Source: Actinoplanes sp. M2I2 (GTDB lineage Bacteria; Actinomycetota; Actinomycetes; Mycobacteriales; Micromonosporaceae). From it: a DNA stretch of 64,000 nucleotides. The notes under the pieces are model-generated. The model had not been told where the DNA came from and searched no databases. It saw only the letters and a program-made list of their open reading frames with translations. The DNA lies in the NCBI RefSeq assembly GCF_023544445.1, contig NZ_JALPVJ010000001.1:372001-436000 (forward strand), given 5' to 3'. Positions within the stretch are counted from its first letter, which is position 1. The number at the start of each line of letters is the position of its first letter. Positions 7,721 to 17,936 of the stretch are shown piece by piece. Both the position numbers and the translations under genes were made by a program.

Positions 7721-9235
7721 GTGCCCGGCATTCCCCGTCCCGACTCCGTCGCTCCCTATCGGCTGGCCCGGCTGGCCGCGCTGTTGCCGGCCACGCTGAC
7801 CGGCGTCGATGCCGAGGTCACGGGCGTGACCCACGACAGCCGCGCGGTCCGCCCGGGCGATCTCTACGCCGCCCTGCCCGGGGCCAACCGGCACGGCGCC
7901 GAGTTCATCGGCGACGTGGCCGCGGCCGGTGCAGCCGCCGTGCTGACCGACGCCGGTGGCCACGCCGCCGCGGTCGCCGCGGGTCTGCCCGTCCTGGTGG
8001 CCGACGACCCGCGGGCGGTGCTCGGCACCGCCGCGGCGGCGATCTACGGCGACCCGTCCGGCCGGTTGACCATGATCGGCATCACCGGCACGGCCGGCAA
8101 GACCTCGACGGCCTACCTCGTCGAGTCGGGCCTGCGGGCCGCCGGCGTGGTCACCGGGCTGATCGGCACGGTCGAGACGCGCATCGGCGACCTGGTGGTC
8201 AGCAGCGTGCGGACCACCCCGGAGGCCACCGACGTGCACGCCGTCCTCGCGGCCGGCCTGGAGCGCGGGGTCGAGGCCGTGGTGATGGAGGTGTCCAGCC
8301 ACGCCCTGGCGATCGGCCGGGTCAACGGCATCGGCTTCACGGTCGGCGGCTACACCAATTTCGGCCTCGACCACCTCGACTTCCACGCCGACGCCGACGA
8401 CTACTTCGCGGCCAAGGCCAAGCTGTTCGACGGGCGCTGCCGGTTCGAGGTGCTGAACCTCGACGACCCGGCGCTGCGACCGCTGTTCAAGCCGACCACG
8501 ATCAGCTATTCGGCGGCCGGCGACCCGGCGGCGACCTGGTGGGCCTCCGACGTCCGCCCGGCGGAGTTCGGCCAGCGGTTCGTCGCGCACGGTCCCGGGG
8601 TCGAGCTGCAGGCCGGCGTGGCGCTGCCCGGCCGGCACAACGTCGCCAACGCCCTGCTGGCCCTGGCCGCGCTGGTCGCCGCGGGCGTCGGGGCGCAGGT
8701 CGCAGCCGACGGCATCGCCGCCTGCCCGGGGGTGCCCGGCCGGCTCGAGCGGGTCACCGCCCCGGGCGAGGTGCTCGGCGTCGTCGACTACGCGCACAAG
8801 ACCGACGCGATCGTGGCCGCGCTGGCCGCGCTGCGGGAGCTGGCCACCGGCCGCGGCGGCCGGCTGATCTGCCTGCTCGGCGCGGGCGGCGACCGCGACA
8901 AGGACAAGCGCCCGCTGATGGGGGCGGCCGCCGCCCGCGGCGCCGACCTGGTCATCGTCACCGACGACAACCCGCGCACCGAGGACCCGGCCGACGTGCG
9001 CGCCGCGGTGCGGGTCGGTGCGGAACACTCCGGCGGGGCTGCGAAGATCATCGAAGTGCCCGGGCGCCGGGCCGCGATCGACGAGGCGGTCCGGCTGGCC
9101 GCGCCGGGGGACGTGATCGCGTTGCTGGGCAAGGGACACGAGCGGGGCCAGGAGGTGAACGGTCAGATGTTGCCGTTCGACGACCGGATCGAGCTTGCCG
9201 AGGCGCTGACCGCCGCGGCCGGGGGCGCCTCGTGA
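7721..9235 (+). CDS. murE: UDP-MurNAc-tripeptide ligase MurE (meso-DAP adding)
   Basis: Adds the third residue of the stem peptide in the cytoplasm. The GTG at 7721 is chosen because it matches the family N-terminus and sits after a TANNNT box; an in-frame start at 7667 would add 18 residues from non-coding-like sequence. It shows the ATP loop GITGTAGKTSTAY, a central EVSSHAL motif, NFGLDHLDFH, and DDNPRTEDP near the C-terminus. DNPR is the meso-diaminopimelate specificity signature. 504 residues. The stop overlaps murF by 4 bases (GTGA). Confidence 0.96.
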   Translation: MPGIPRPDSVAPYRLARLAALLPATLTGVDAEVTGVTHDSRAVRPGDLYAALPGANRHGAEFIGDVAAAGAAAVLTDAGGHAAAVAAGLPVLVADDPRAVLGTAAAAIYGDPSGRLTMIGITGTAGKTSTAYLVESGLRAAGVVTGLIGTVETRIGDLVVSSVRTTPEATDVHAVLAAGLERGVEAVVMEVSSHALAIGRVNGIGFTVGGYTNFGLDHLDFHADADDYFAAKAKLFDGRCRFEVLNLDDPALRPLFKPTTISYSAAGDPAATWWASDVRPAEFGQRFVAHGPGVELQAGVALPGRHNVANALLALAALVAAGVGAQVAADGIAACPGVPGRLERVTAPGEVLGVVDYAHKTDAIVAALAALRELATGRGGRLICLLGAGGDRDKDKRPLMGAAAARGADLVIVTDDNPRTEDPADVRAAVRVGAEHSGGAAKIIEVPGRRAAIDEAVRLAAPGDVIALLGKGHERGQEVNGQMLPFDDRIELAEALTAAAGGAS

Positions 9236-10617
9236 TCCGTCTGACGCTGGCCGAGATCGCCGAGATCACCGGCGGCCAGGTGCTGAACGCCGAGCCGGAA
9301 GTCGCGGTCACCGGGGGAGTGGAGTACGACTCCCGCAAGATCTGCCCGGGTGGCCTGTTCGTCGCGTTCGAGGGTGAGAAGGTCGACGGCCACGAGTACG
9401 CGGGCACGGCGATCGCCGCGGGCGCCGCCGCCGTGCTGAGCACCCGCGACACCGGGCAGCCGGGCGTGGTCGTCGCGGAGCCCCTGGCCGCCCTGGCCGC
9501 GCTGGCCCACGCCGTCGTGGCGCGGCTCGACGGGCTCACCGTGGTCGGGCTGACCGGCTCGAGCGGCAAGACCACGACCAAGGACTACATCGGCCAGCTG
9601 CTCGCCCGGCTCGGGCCGACCGTGGCGCCGGCCGGGTCGCTCAACAACGAGCTCGGGTTCCCTTACACGGTGCTCCAGGCGACGACCGAGACGCGCTTCC
9701 TCGTGCTCGAGATGGGCGCCCGGGGCGTCGGGCACATCCGCTACCTGACCGGCATCGCGCGGCCGTCGATCGGCGTGGTGCTGAACGTCGGGGCGGCCCA
9801 CCTGGGCGAGTTCGGCTCGGTCGAGGGCACCGCGCGAGCCAAGGGCGAGCTGGTCGAGGCGCTGCCGGCCGACGGGGTGGCGGTGCTCAACGCCGACGAC
9901 CCGCTCGTCGCGGCGATGGCCTCGCGGACGGACGCCCGGGTGCTGTACACCGGCGAGTCGCCGGAGTCCGGGGTGCGAGCGACGGAGATCAGCCTCGATC
10001 CGGCCGGCCGGGCGTCCTACACCTTGTCCTTCGAGGGCCGGACGGCGAAGGTCACGCTGGTCGTCGCCGGGCGGCACCAGGTCGCCAACACGCTGGCCGC
10101 CGCCGCGGTGGCGCTGTCGGCCGGGATGCCGGTCGACCAGGTCGCCGCCGCGCTCGGCGAGGTCGGCGTCGTGTCGACCCGCCGGATGGACGTCTTCACC
10201 CGCCCCGACGGCGGCACGGTCATCGACGACACCTACAACGCCAACCCGTCCTCCATGGCGGCCGCGCTGCACGCTCTCGCCGCCATGGCCGGCGGGCGCC
10301 GCACCACCGCCGTGCTGGGCTACATGGCCGAGCTGGGCGAGCACGAGCGCTCCGGTCACGAGGAGGTCGGCCGGCTCGCCGCCGAGCTCGGCGTGAACCG
10401 GCTGATCGTGGTCAGCGCCGAGGCCGCGGCCCTGGCGGACGGCGCGCACACCGTCGAGGGGTGGAAGGGCCGGGCCGTGGTCGTGCCCGATCAGGCCTCG
10501 GCCATCGAGCTTCTCGCCGGCGACCTGAACGGCGGGGATGTCGTGCTGGTCAAGGGTTCCCGGTACCGCACGTGGGACGTGGTGGACTCACTGCGTCCCG
10601 AGGAGGTTCGCCCGTGA
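9232..10617 (+). CDS. murF: UDP-MurNAc-tripeptide:D-Ala-D-Ala ligase MurF
   Basis: Adds D-Ala-D-Ala to complete the pentapeptide. Starts at a GTG overlapping the murE stop; the product begins [16 protein letters not shown], the normal family start. 461 residues with the P-loop [14 protein letters not shown] (about 104), [23 protein letters not shown], and [13 protein letters not shown] in the C-terminal domain. The frame stays open far upstream inside murE, but that part is antisense-like shadow. The stop overlaps the mraY GTG. Confidence 0.96.
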   Translation: MIRLTLAEIAEITGGQVLNAEPEVAVTGGVEYDSRKICPGGLFVAFEGEKVDGHEYAGTAIAAGAAAVLSTRDTGQPGVVVAEPLAALAALAHAVVARLDGLTVVGLTGSSGKTTTKDYIGQLLARLGPTVAPAGSLNNELGFPYTVLQATTETRFLVLEMGARGVGHIRYLTGIARPSIGVVLNVGAAHLGEFGSVEGTARAKGELVEALPADGVAVLNADDPLVAAMASRTDARVLYTGESPESGVRATEISLDPAGRASYTLSFEGRTAKVTLVVAGRHQVANTLAAAAVALSAGMPVDQVAAALGEVGVVSTRRMDVFTRPDGGTVIDDTYNANPSSMAAALHALAAMAGGRRTTAVLGYMAELGEHERSGHEEVGRLAAELGVNRLIVVSAEAAALADGAHTVEGWKGRAVVVPDQASAIELLAGDLNGGDVVLVKGSRYRTWDVVDSLRPEEVRP

Positions 10618-11717
10618 GGGCAGTCATCGTCGCGGCCGCGGTCGCGTTCATCATCTCGCTGTTCGGCACCCCGGTGGCCATCCGTGTCTTCACGGCGATG
10701 AAGGCCGGCCAGCCGATCCGCAGCCTCGGGCCGGCGAGCCACCAGGGCAAGAAGGGCACGCCCACGATGGGCGGGGTCGCGTTCATCATTGCCACCGTCT
10801 TCGCGTACGCGGCCGGGCATGTCGCCCTGACCACGCTGCCCGAGCGGCAGATCGCGCAGGAATCGCCGACCATGACCGCCCTGGTCCTGCTCGGCCTGTT
10901 CGTGTTCTGCGGAGTGGTCGGCTTCCTCGACGACTTCCTCAAGATCCGCCGCCGCAACTCCGACGGCCTGAGCGCCAAGGGCAAGCTGCTCGGCCAGTTG
11001 ATCGTCGGCACCGCGTTCGCCATCGTCGCGCTCTACGTGCCCAGCACCAACGGCGAGACGGTGGCCAGCGAGCACATCTCGTTCATCCGCGACATCAGCT
11101 GGCTCGACGTCGGCAAGGTGGGCTCGGTGCTGGTCTTCGTCTTCGTCATCATGGCGATGTCGAACGGCGTGAACCTCACCGACGGTCTCGACGGTCTCGC
11201 CACCGGCGCCTCGATCCTGGTGCTCGGGGCGTACGCCCTGATCGGCTTCTGGCAGTACCGCCACTGGTGCGGTGACTCGGACTACGCCCGGGCCAACGAC
11301 TACTGCTATCAGGTCCGAGATCCGCTGGAGATCGCGATGATCGCCGCGGCGGCCGCGGCGGCCTGTGTGGGCTTCCTGTGGTGGAACACGTCGCCGGCGC
11401 GGATCTTCATGGGCGACGCCGGCGCGCTCGGGCTCGGTGGCCTGATCGGCGGTCTGGCCGTGGCCACCCGCACGACGCTGCTCTCGGTCATCATCGGCGG
11501 GCTCTTCGTGATCATCACGATGTCCCTGGTGATCCAGATCGTCTCCTTCAAGACCACCGGCAAGCGGGTCTTCCGCATGTCGCCGCTGCATCACCACTTC
11601 GAGCTGGCCGGCTGGAGCGAGGTCAACATCGTGGTGCGGTTCTGGATCGTGGCCGGCATCTGCGTCGCCATCGGCCTGGGACTGTTCTATTCAGACTTCC
11701 TGGCGGTCATGGGATAG
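10614..11717 (+). CDS. mraY: Phospho-MurNAc-pentapeptide transferase MraY
   Basis: Integral membrane enzyme making lipid I from UDP-MurNAc-pentapeptide and undecaprenyl phosphate. The GTG at 10614 overlaps the murF stop and is preceded by AGGAGG at 10601. 367 residues, about 10 membrane segments. Signatures: [12 protein letters not shown] (about 44-55), [17 protein letters not shown] with the catalytic Asp pair, [12 protein letters not shown], and [12 protein letters not shown] followed by the HHHFE loop. Unusually, the next gene is ftsW and not murD; only 66 bases separate them. Confidence 0.97.
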   Translation: MRAVIVAAAVAFIISLFGTPVAIRVFTAMKAGQPIRSLGPASHQGKKGTPTMGGVAFIIATVFAYAAGHVALTTLPERQIAQESPTMTALVLLGLFVFCGVVGFLDDFLKIRRRNSDGLSAKGKLLGQLIVGTAFAIVALYVPSTNGETVASEHISFIRDISWLDVGKVGSVLVFVFVIMAMSNGVNLTDGLDGLATGASILVLGAYALIGFWQYRHWCGDSDYARANDYCYQVRDPLEIAMIAAAAAAACVGFLWWNTSPARIFMGDAGALGLGGLIGGLAVATRTTLLSVIIGGLFVIITMSLVIQIVSFKTTGKRVFRMSPLHHHFELAGWSEVNIVVRFWIVAGICVAIGLGLFYSDFLAVMG

Positions 11718-11783
11718 AACACTTCTCGCGACACGCCCGGGTGGTGACACCGGCCCGCGTGCCGCCGGGACGATGATGAGGGA

Positions 11784-13160
11784 ATGGCGGAACGGACCGA
11801 TCAGGCACCCCGCCCGTCACTGAGCCGGCAGTTGCTGCCCGCGGTGCACGGGATGCTGGCGCGGCCGCTCTCCTCGTACTATCTGCTGCTCGCCAGCTCC
11901 GGTCTGCTGCTGCTGATCGGCCTCACGATGGTCTTCTCGGCGACCAGCGTGAAGGCGTACGCCGAGGACGGGAACGCGTTCAGCGCGATCGCCAACCAGG
12001 CCGTCTTCGCGCTGCTCGGCCTGTTCGCGTTCTGGGTCTGCCAGCGCCTGCCCGCCCGGACGCTGCGCGACCTCGGCAAGTTCGTGCTCGGCGCGGCCAT
12101 CGTGATGCTCTTCGTGCTCGACCTGCTGGGCGCGCTGAAGTCGGTCGGCCTGCTCGACAAGCCGCGCATCGGCCCGGTCCACGCCGAGTTGCTCTGGCTG
12201 TACTTCGGCCCGGTCGGTCTGCAGCCGGCCGAGTTCGCCAAGCTGGGCATGGTGCTGTGGGGGGCCGACGTGATCGCCCGCAAGGGCGCCGCCCTGGGGC
12301 ACTGGCGCGAGCTGTCCCGCCCGCTGTTCCCCGTCGTCGGCCTGCTGTTCGTGCTGGTCGGCTATAACGACCTGGGCAGCATGCTGGTGCTGCTGGCGCT
12401 CATCATCGGGCTGCTGTGGGCGGCCGGCGTCCGGCTGCGGGTCTTCGCCGCGCTCGGCGTGCTCGGCCTGGCCGGCATCAGCCTGCTGATCGCGGCCGCC
12501 TCCGGCGGCGCCGGCTCGGGCCAGGCCGGCGAGGAGAACTATCGGCTCGCCCGGCTCACCAACTTCCTGCAGCCGCTCGAGTCGTGCGACGTCGACGGGC
12601 CCTGCTACCAGCTGATCCAGGCCCGCTCGGCGATCTTCGAGGGCGGCTGGTTCGGGGTGGGCCTGGGCAAGGGCGCGCTCAAGTGGAACTGGCTGCCCGA
12701 GGCCGACAACGACTTCATCTTCGCCGTGGTCGCCGAGGAGCTGGGCGTGGTCGGCTGTGCGGTGATCCTGGCGCTGTTCTCGGTGCTGGCCTACACCGGT
12801 TTCCGGATCGCCCGCCGCTCGCACGACCCGTTCCGCCGCCTGGCCGCGGCCGCGATCACCACCTGGCTGGTCGCCCAGGCCGTGATCAACATCGGCGGCG
12901 TGACCGGCATGCTGCCCATCACCGGCCTCCCGCTGCCCTTCATCTCCGCAGGTGGCAGTGCCCTGGTCGTCACGCTGGCGGCGGTCGGCATGCTGGCCTC
13001 GTTCGCCCGCGCCGAGCCGGATGCGTCACGTGCCCTGAACGCCCGTCCGCCCGCTCGGTGGGTACGGCTAGTCTGGGCCCCGCTGCCGCCGCTCCCCCCG
13101 CCCCGGCGGCCGGGCCCGACCCGGGCCACAGCGGCGGCGGGGGCTGATGGGAGACGGTGA
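11784..13160 (+). CDS. ftsW: Lipid II polymerase FtsW (SEDS family)
   Basis: SEDS glycosyltransferase of the septum, working with FtsI. 458 residues with about 10 membrane segments. Family motifs include YNDLGSMLVL, the catalytic-Asp/ligand region QPAEFAKLGMVLW, AIFEGGWFGVGLGKG, LPEADNDFIFAVVAEELG and the C-terminal LPLPFISAGGSAL. The start is the ATG at 11784 with GAGGGA just before it. The Pro/Arg-rich tail (about 400-458) is likely cytoplasmic and disordered. It ends one base before the preferred murG ATG. Confidence 0.96.
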   Translation: MAERTDQAPRPSLSRQLLPAVHGMLARPLSSYYLLLASSGLLLLIGLTMVFSATSVKAYAEDGNAFSAIANQAVFALLGLFAFWVCQRLPARTLRDLGKFVLGAAIVMLFVLDLLGALKSVGLLDKPRIGPVHAELLWLYFGPVGLQPAEFAKLGMVLWGADVIARKGAALGHWRELSRPLFPVVGLLFVLVGYNDLGSMLVLLALIIGLLWAAGVRLRVFAALGVLGLAGISLLIAAASGGAGSGQAGEENYRLARLTNFLQPLESCDVDGPCYQLIQARSAIFEGGWFGVGLGKGALKWNWLPEADNDFIFAVVAEELGVVGCAVILALFSVLAYTGFRIARRSHDPFRRLAAAAITTWLVAQAVINIGGVTGMLPITGLPLPFISAGGSALVVTLAAVGMLASFARAEPDASRALNARPPARWVRLVWAPLPPLPPPRRPGPTRATAAAGADGRR

Positions 13161-13161
13161 G

Positions 13162-14274
13162 ATGGGGATGCTGCGGTCGGTCGTGCTTGCCGGGGGAGGC
13201 ACCGGCGGTCACATCTACCCGCTGCTCGCCTTCGCCGATGCGGTGAGGCGGCACTATCCCGAGGTGCGGATCACCACGCTGGGCAGCCCCAAGGGCATGG
13301 AGAACGAGCTGATCCCGCCGGCCGGCTACGACCTGCGGGTGATTCCCGCGTTCCAGCTGCCGCGGTCGGTCAACCTCAACCTGCTGCGCACGCCCGACCG
13401 CATGTACAAGTCGTCGCACGCGGCCGGCAAGATCCTCGACGAGGTCAAGGCCGACGTCGTGGTGGGCTTCGGCGGTTACGTGTCGGTCCCGGCCTACCTG
13501 GCGGCGTGGCGGCGCGAGACGCCGATCGTGATCCACGAGGTCAACGTGCCGCCGGGAGTGGCCAACCGGATGGGCATGAAGTTCACCAAGAACGTCGCCG
13601 TCGGGTTCCCGCAGCAGCCGCAGCAGGCCGAGTCGCTCAGGGACGCCCGGGTCGTCGGCGTCCCGCTGCGGACAGCTCTGACCCACCTCGACCGGGCCGC
13701 GCTCCGGCCGCAGGCGCTCCACCACTTCGGTCTGCGCCCCGACCTGCCGGTGCTGTTCGTCTCGGGCGGCTCGTCGGGCGCCCGCACGATCAATCTGGCC
13801 GTGGCCGCCGCGGCCAAGCGTCTGGCCCACGCGGGCATCCAGGTGCTGCACGTGCAGGGCGGTCGCAACGACCCGTTCGACGTGCCCACCGACCTCCCGG
13901 TGCCCTACGTCGTGATCCCGTACCTGTCGGACATGCAGCTCGGCTATGCCGCCGCCGACCTCATGCTCTGCCGCAGCGGCGCGATCACGGTGGCCGAGAC
14001 GACGGCGCTGGGCGTTCCCGCCGTCTACGTGCCCTACCCGTTCAGCAACCAGGAGCAGAAGCGCAACGCCCTGCCGGTGGTCGAGGCGGGCGGCGGCATC
14101 CTGGTCGACAACGACGAGTGCACCCCCGAGTGGATCGAGCAGAACGTCATCCCGCTGGCCCGGGACTACCAGCGCCTCGCCGTGATGGGCCAGGCGGCCG
14201 CCCGGTACGGTCGTCGCGACGGTGACGAGGCGCTGCTCGAATTCGTTCTCGAAGCCGTGGCGAAGACCCGATGA
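13162..14274 (+). CDS. murG: Lipid II synthase MurG (GlcNAc transferase)
   Basis: Transfers GlcNAc from UDP-GlcNAc to lipid I at the inner face of the membrane. The ATG at 13162 has GGGAG at 13149-13153 and does not overlap ftsW; an in-frame ATG at 13147 is the alternative and would add five residues. GT-B fold with the first glycine loop [15 protein letters not shown], the GFGGYVSVP motif, [11 protein letters not shown], and the nucleotide-binding [15 protein letters not shown] with NQEQKRNA. About 370 residues. Confidence 0.96.
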   Translation: MGMLRSVVLAGGGTGGHIYPLLAFADAVRRHYPEVRITTLGSPKGMENELIPPAGYDLRVIPAFQLPRSVNLNLLRTPDRMYKSSHAAGKILDEVKADVVVGFGGYVSVPAYLAAWRRETPIVIHEVNVPPGVANRMGMKFTKNVAVGFPQQPQQAESLRDARVVGVPLRTALTHLDRAALRPQALHHFGLRPDLPVLFVSGGSSGARTINLAVAAAAKRLAHAGIQVLHVQGGRNDPFDVPTDLPVPYVVIPYLSDMQLGYAAADLMLCRSGAITVAETTALGVPAVYVPYPFSNQEQKRNALPVVEAGGGILVDNDECTPEWIEQNVIPLARDYQRLAVMGQAAARYGRRDGDEALLEFVLEAVAKTR

Positions 14275-14296
14275 ACCTGGTTGAGGGAGTGGATCT

Positions 14297-15724
14297 GTGA
14301 ACACGGCGGAGCTCAGGCCGGCCGGCGAGGTGACCGCCGAGGATCTCGGCACCGTGCACCTCATCGGCATCGGCGGGGTGGGCATGGCCGGGCTGGCCCG
14401 CCTGCTGCTCACCCGGGGTGTCCCGGTCTCGGGCAGCGAGCTGCGCGAGTGGCCGGCGCTGGCCGGGCTGCGGGCGCTGGGCGGCACCGTGCACATGTCC
14501 CACGTCGCCGAGAACCTCGACGGGGTCGACACGGTCGTCTACTCGACCGCGATCCCGTACGAGCATCTCGAGCTGGCCGAGGCGCGCCGGCGCGGGCTCC
14601 GCATCCTGCACCGCTCCGAGGCGCTGGCCGCCGCCATGACCAACCGGCAGACGATCGCGGTGGCCGGCACCCACGGCAAGACCACGACCACGTCGATCAT
14701 GACGGTGATCCTCCAGCACGCCGGGCAGGACCCGTCCTTCGTGATCGGCGGCGAGATCAGCGAGGCCGGCTCCAACGGCCACCACGGCACCGGCCCGCAC
14801 TTCGTGGCCGAGGCCGACGAGAGCGACAAGTCGTTCCTGATCTACCGGCCGCACGTCGCGATCATCACCAACATCGAGGGCGACCACCTCAACAACTGGG
14901 GCGACCTCGACGGGCTCAAGGCCGGCTTCCAGCAGTTCGCCGAGCTCACCGCGGCCGACGGCTTCGTGGTCACCTGCGCCGACGACCCCGGCACGCGGGG
15001 CCTGATCGAGGCGCTGCGCGCCCAGGGCCGGACGGTTCTCACGTACGGCGAGTCGCCCGACGCCGACCTGCGCATCAGCGACGTGGTCTCGACCGCCAGC
15101 GGGGTGCGTTACGAGGCCGAGCTCGACGGCAAGCCGCTCGGCGAGTTGCACCTGGCGCTGCCCGGCAAGCACATGGGGCTCAACAGCGCCGCCGCCGTGC
15201 TGACCGCGCTCCGGCTGGGCTTGCCGCTCGACAAGATCGTCGAGGCGCTGGCGTCGTTCCCGGGGGTCCGGCGGCGCTTCGAGCGCAAGGGCATCGCGGC
15301 CGGCGTGCGGGTCTACGACGAGTACGCGTACCACCCGACCTCGGTCGAGGCGGCGCTGCGGACCCTGCGCGAGGTGGCCGGTGACGGCCGGCTGCTGGTG
15401 GTCTTCCAGCCGTACCGGGTCTATCGCACCCGCGACCTGCAGGCCGAGCTGGCCCGCGGTCTGAGCCTGGCCGACCAGGTCATCTGCATGGAGGTCTTCG
15501 GGCCGGGCGAGGTGCGCCAGCCCGGCGAGGGCGGGGTGGCGCTGACCGCGGCCGTCGACCTGCCGGCCGACCACAAGGTCTTCGTGCCCGACTGGGAGGA
15601 CGTGCCGCGCGAGGTCGTGCGGCGCAGCCGGCCGGGCGACGTCGTGGTCACCATGGGCGCCCCGCCGATCTCGCTGATGGGCGACGAGCTGCTGGCCGCG
15701 CTCGACGACGCCGACCGGCGCTAG
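14297..15724 (+). CDS. murC: UDP-MurNAc:L-alanine ligase MurC
   Basis: First amino-acid ligase of the stem peptide. GTG start at 14297, GGGAG at 14285-14289. 475 residues with the Rossmann loop LIGIGGVGMAGLA (about 22-34), the ATP loop AGTHGKTTTTS (about 118-128), EADESDKSF and NIEGDHLNNW. The C-terminal motif reads YDEYAYHPTSVEA where most MurC proteins have DDYAHHPTE; the second His of the pair is kept, the first is Tyr. It is in the dcw cluster here, unlike in Streptomyces coelicolor, where murC lies elsewhere. Confidence 0.95.
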   Translation: MNTAELRPAGEVTAEDLGTVHLIGIGGVGMAGLARLLLTRGVPVSGSELREWPALAGLRALGGTVHMSHVAENLDGVDTVVYSTAIPYEHLELAEARRRGLRILHRSEALAAAMTNRQTIAVAGTHGKTTTTSIMTVILQHAGQDPSFVIGGEISEAGSNGHHGTGPHFVAEADESDKSFLIYRPHVAIITNIEGDHLNNWGDLDGLKAGFQQFAELTAADGFVVTCADDPGTRGLIEALRAQGRTVLTYGESPDADLRISDVVSTASGVRYEAELDGKPLGELHLALPGKHMGLNSAAAVLTALRLGLPLDKIVEALASFPGVRRRFERKGIAAGVRVYDEYAYHPTSVEAALRTLREVAGDGRLLVVFQPYRVYRTRDLQAELARGLSLADQVICMEVFGPGEVRQPGEGGVALTAAVDLPADHKVFVPDWEDVPREVVRRSRPGDVVVTMGAPPISLMGDELLAALDDADRR

Positions 15725-15728
15725 CCTC

Positions 15729-16493
15729 ATGAGCGGCGGGGGACGCAACTGGAGGCTGGTGCGGGCGGACACCGACGCGGTGCCGTCGTCCGCGCGGCGC
15801 TTCATGGCCCGCGCCCGCCAGCGCAAGATGCGCGCCGCCCTGCCCTGGGCCGTCGGCGCGGGGGTGCTGGCCGTGATCGGGGTAGTGGCCTGGCTCGTCT
15901 ACGGCACTTCCGTGCTGGGGGTGCGCCACGTCGACGTGGTCGGCGTCGAGTTGCTCACGCCGGTGCAGGTCGAGCAGGCCGTCGCCGTGCCGTCCGGCGA
16001 GCCGCTGGCCCGGGTCGACCTCGGCGCGGTGCGGGTGCGGGTGCGGGATCTGCCCCCGGTCGACCGGGTGGTGGTGCGGCGCAGCTGGCCGTCCACCCTG
16101 GTCGTCGAGGTCGTGGAGCGTACGCCGGTGGCCGCCGTGCCGCAGGCCGGGCAGTTCTCGGTGATCGACCGCGCCGGCGTTCCCTACCGCGTGGTCAAGG
16201 AGGCGCCGAGGGGTCTGCCGCTCGTGCGGGTGGACTGGCCCGGCCCGTCCGATGTGAACACGCGGTCGGCGCTGACCGTGCTGGCCGCGCTCAGCGAGGA
16301 ACTGCGCGAGCAGGTGCTGGCGGTCTCGGTCCGGACTCCGGCTCAGATCCGCCTCGAGCTCCGCAAGGACCGCACCGTGGTGTGGGGCGACGACACCCAG
16401 AGCGAGACCAAGAGCCAAGTGGCGACCGCCCTGTTGAAGCGGGCCGGTCAGGAGATCGACGTCAGCGCCCCGACCGTGGTGACGATCCGGTAG
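15729..16493 (+). CDS. ftsQ: Divisome protein FtsQ (POTRA domain)
   Basis: Bitopic membrane protein that bridges cytoplasmic and periplasmic division proteins. 254 residues: a basic cytoplasmic N-terminus, one membrane segment (about 38-60, ALPWAVGAGVLAVIGVVAWLV), a POTRA domain starting VRHVDVVGVELLTP, then the FtsQ beta domain with VERTPVAAVPQ and DRAGVPYRVV. It starts 4 bases after the murC stop and is followed by the 296-base ftsZ promoter region. Confidence 0.94.
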   Translation: MSGGGRNWRLVRADTDAVPSSARRFMARARQRKMRAALPWAVGAGVLAVIGVVAWLVYGTSVLGVRHVDVVGVELLTPVQVEQAVAVPSGEPLARVDLGAVRVRVRDLPPVDRVVVRRSWPSTLVVEVVERTPVAAVPQAGQFSVIDRAGVPYRVVKEAPRGLPLVRVDWPGPSDVNTRSALTVLAALSEELREQVLAVSVRTPAQIRLELRKDRTVVWGDDTQSETKSQVATALLKRAGQEIDVSAPTVVTIR

Positions 16494-16650
16494 CATCGAC
16501 TCCAAAGCGGACATTGAGGCCGAAACGTCTCAAAGTGGCCGAGGTTACGGCTCCGTCGGATTTTCGCCACTCAAGCGGGCGCCGACACGCCGCGCCGGGT
16601 CTTTGGTTGACGTCGGAAGTCCGCTTACGTTGCCACCAGAGGCTGAGTGG

Positions 16651-16679
16651 TTGACATAACCCTAAGCCTCTAGTAGAGG
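16651..16679 (+). promoter_or_regulatory. ftsZ promoter
   Basis: TTGACA (16651-16656), a 17-bp spacer and TAGAGG (16674-16679) form a near-consensus sigma-A type promoter about 110 bases before the ftsZ ATG. A short CCTCT/AGAGG inverted repeat overlaps the -10. The 296-base ftsQ-ftsZ gap contains no gene; extra ftsZ promoters in this gap are common in actinobacteria. Confidence 0.75.
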
Positions 16680-16789
16680 GTGAGGGTTTCCTCGCCCTCC
16701 CTTGTCCGGCAGCGGGTGTCGAAGGTGCGGTCTGGCCGGACCGCACGGGGCCCACGACATCCACAACCCTGGAAGGGAAGGCTGAGCCC

Positions 16790-17932
16790 ATGACACCTCC
16801 CCATAACTACCTGGCGGTCATCAAGGTCGTCGGGATCGGCGGCGGCGGCGTGAACGCTGTGAACCGCATGATCGAGGTCGGGCTCAAGGGCGTCGAGTTC
16901 ATCGCGATCAACACCGACGCCCAGGCGCTGCTGATGAGCGATGCCGACGTCAAGCTCGACGTCGGCCGCGAGCTGACCCGGGGCCTCGGCGCCGGCGCGC
17001 AGCCCGAGGTCGGCAAGAACGCCGCCGAGGACCACCGCGACGAGATCGAAGAGGTGCTCAAGGGCGCCGACATGGTCTTCGTGACGTGTGGCGAGGGCGG
17101 CGGCACCGGCACCGGCGGCGCGCCCGTGGTGGCCAACATCGCCCGCAAGCTCGGCGCGCTCACCATCGGCGTGGTCACCCGGCCGTTCTCCTTCGAGGGC
17201 AAGCGCCGTCAGGTGCAGGCCGAGTCGGGCATCGACGAGCTGCGCAACCAGTGCGACACGCTCATCGTCATCCCGAACGACCGGCTCCTCGCGCTGGGCG
17301 ATCGCGGGATCAGCATGATGGACGCGTTCCGTCAGGCCGACCAGGTGCTGCTCTCCGGCGTGCAGGGCATCACCGACCTGATCACCACCCCCGGTCTGAT
17401 CAACCTGGACTTCGCCGACGTCAAGAGCGTGATGAGCGGCGCCGGCAGCGCCCTCATGGGCATCGGCAGCGCCCGCGGCGACAACCGCGCGGTCGAGGCG
17501 GCCGAGAAGGCGATCTCGAGCCCGCTGCTCGAGCAGAGCATGGACGGCGCCCGCGGCGTGCTGCTCTCCATCGCCGGCGGTTCCGACCTGGGCCTGTTCG
17601 AGATCAACGACGCGGCCCAGCTGGTCACCGACGCGGCGCACCCGGACGCCAACATCATCTTCGGCGCGGTCATCGACGACGCGCTCGGGGACGAGGTGCG
17701 GGTCACCGTGATCGCGGCGGGCTTCGACGGGGGCACGCCCTCCTACAAGCCGTCCGAGCCGGCCCGCAAGGTGATCCAGCAGCCGGCCGAGCGGTTGACG
17801 CCGCAGCCTCCGGCGACCACGGTGTCGACGCCGGCTGCGGCCACGCCGCCACCGCCGGCGGCCACGCCGACGCCTCGCCGGGTGCTCTTCGACGACGTCG
17901 ACGTGCCGGACTTCCTCAAGAACGGCTCCTGA
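16790..17932 (+). CDS. ftsZ: Tubulin-like division GTPase FtsZ
   Basis: Forms the cytokinetic ring. 380 residues. Tubulin signature GGGTGTGG at 103-110, the N-terminal nucleotide loop [15 protein letters not shown], the [10 protein letters not shown] segment, and the T7-loop region [11 protein letters not shown] with catalytic Asp. After a Pro/Thr-rich linker (about 320-365) the protein ends in the conserved tail [12 protein letters not shown], the docking peptide for SepF and other partners. Start ATG at 16790 with a GGAAGG-type ribosome site. The usual downstream gene pgeF is absent: yggS begins 4 bases after the stop. Confidence 0.98.
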   Translation: MTPPHNYLAVIKVVGIGGGGVNAVNRMIEVGLKGVEFIAINTDAQALLMSDADVKLDVGRELTRGLGAGAQPEVGKNAAEDHRDEIEEVLKGADMVFVTCGEGGGTGTGGAPVVANIARKLGALTIGVVTRPFSFEGKRRQVQAESGIDELRNQCDTLIVIPNDRLLALGDRGISMMDAFRQADQVLLSGVQGITDLITTPGLINLDFADVKSVMSGAGSALMGIGSARGDNRAVEAAEKAISSPLLEQSMDGARGVLLSIAGGSDLGLFEINDAAQLVTDAAHPDANIIFGAVIDDALGDEVRVTVIAAGFDGGTPSYKPSEPARKVIQQPAERLTPQPPATTVSTPAAATPPPPAATPTPRRVLFDDVDVPDFLKNGS

Positions 17933-17936
17933 CGCC

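Noticed and set aside
5798..9139. 1113-codon open frame on the - strand opposite ftsI and murE
   Set aside because: Antisense shadow of high-GC genes: composition is Arg/His/Gly/Asp-rich without domains, while the + strand encodes complete FtsI and MurE.
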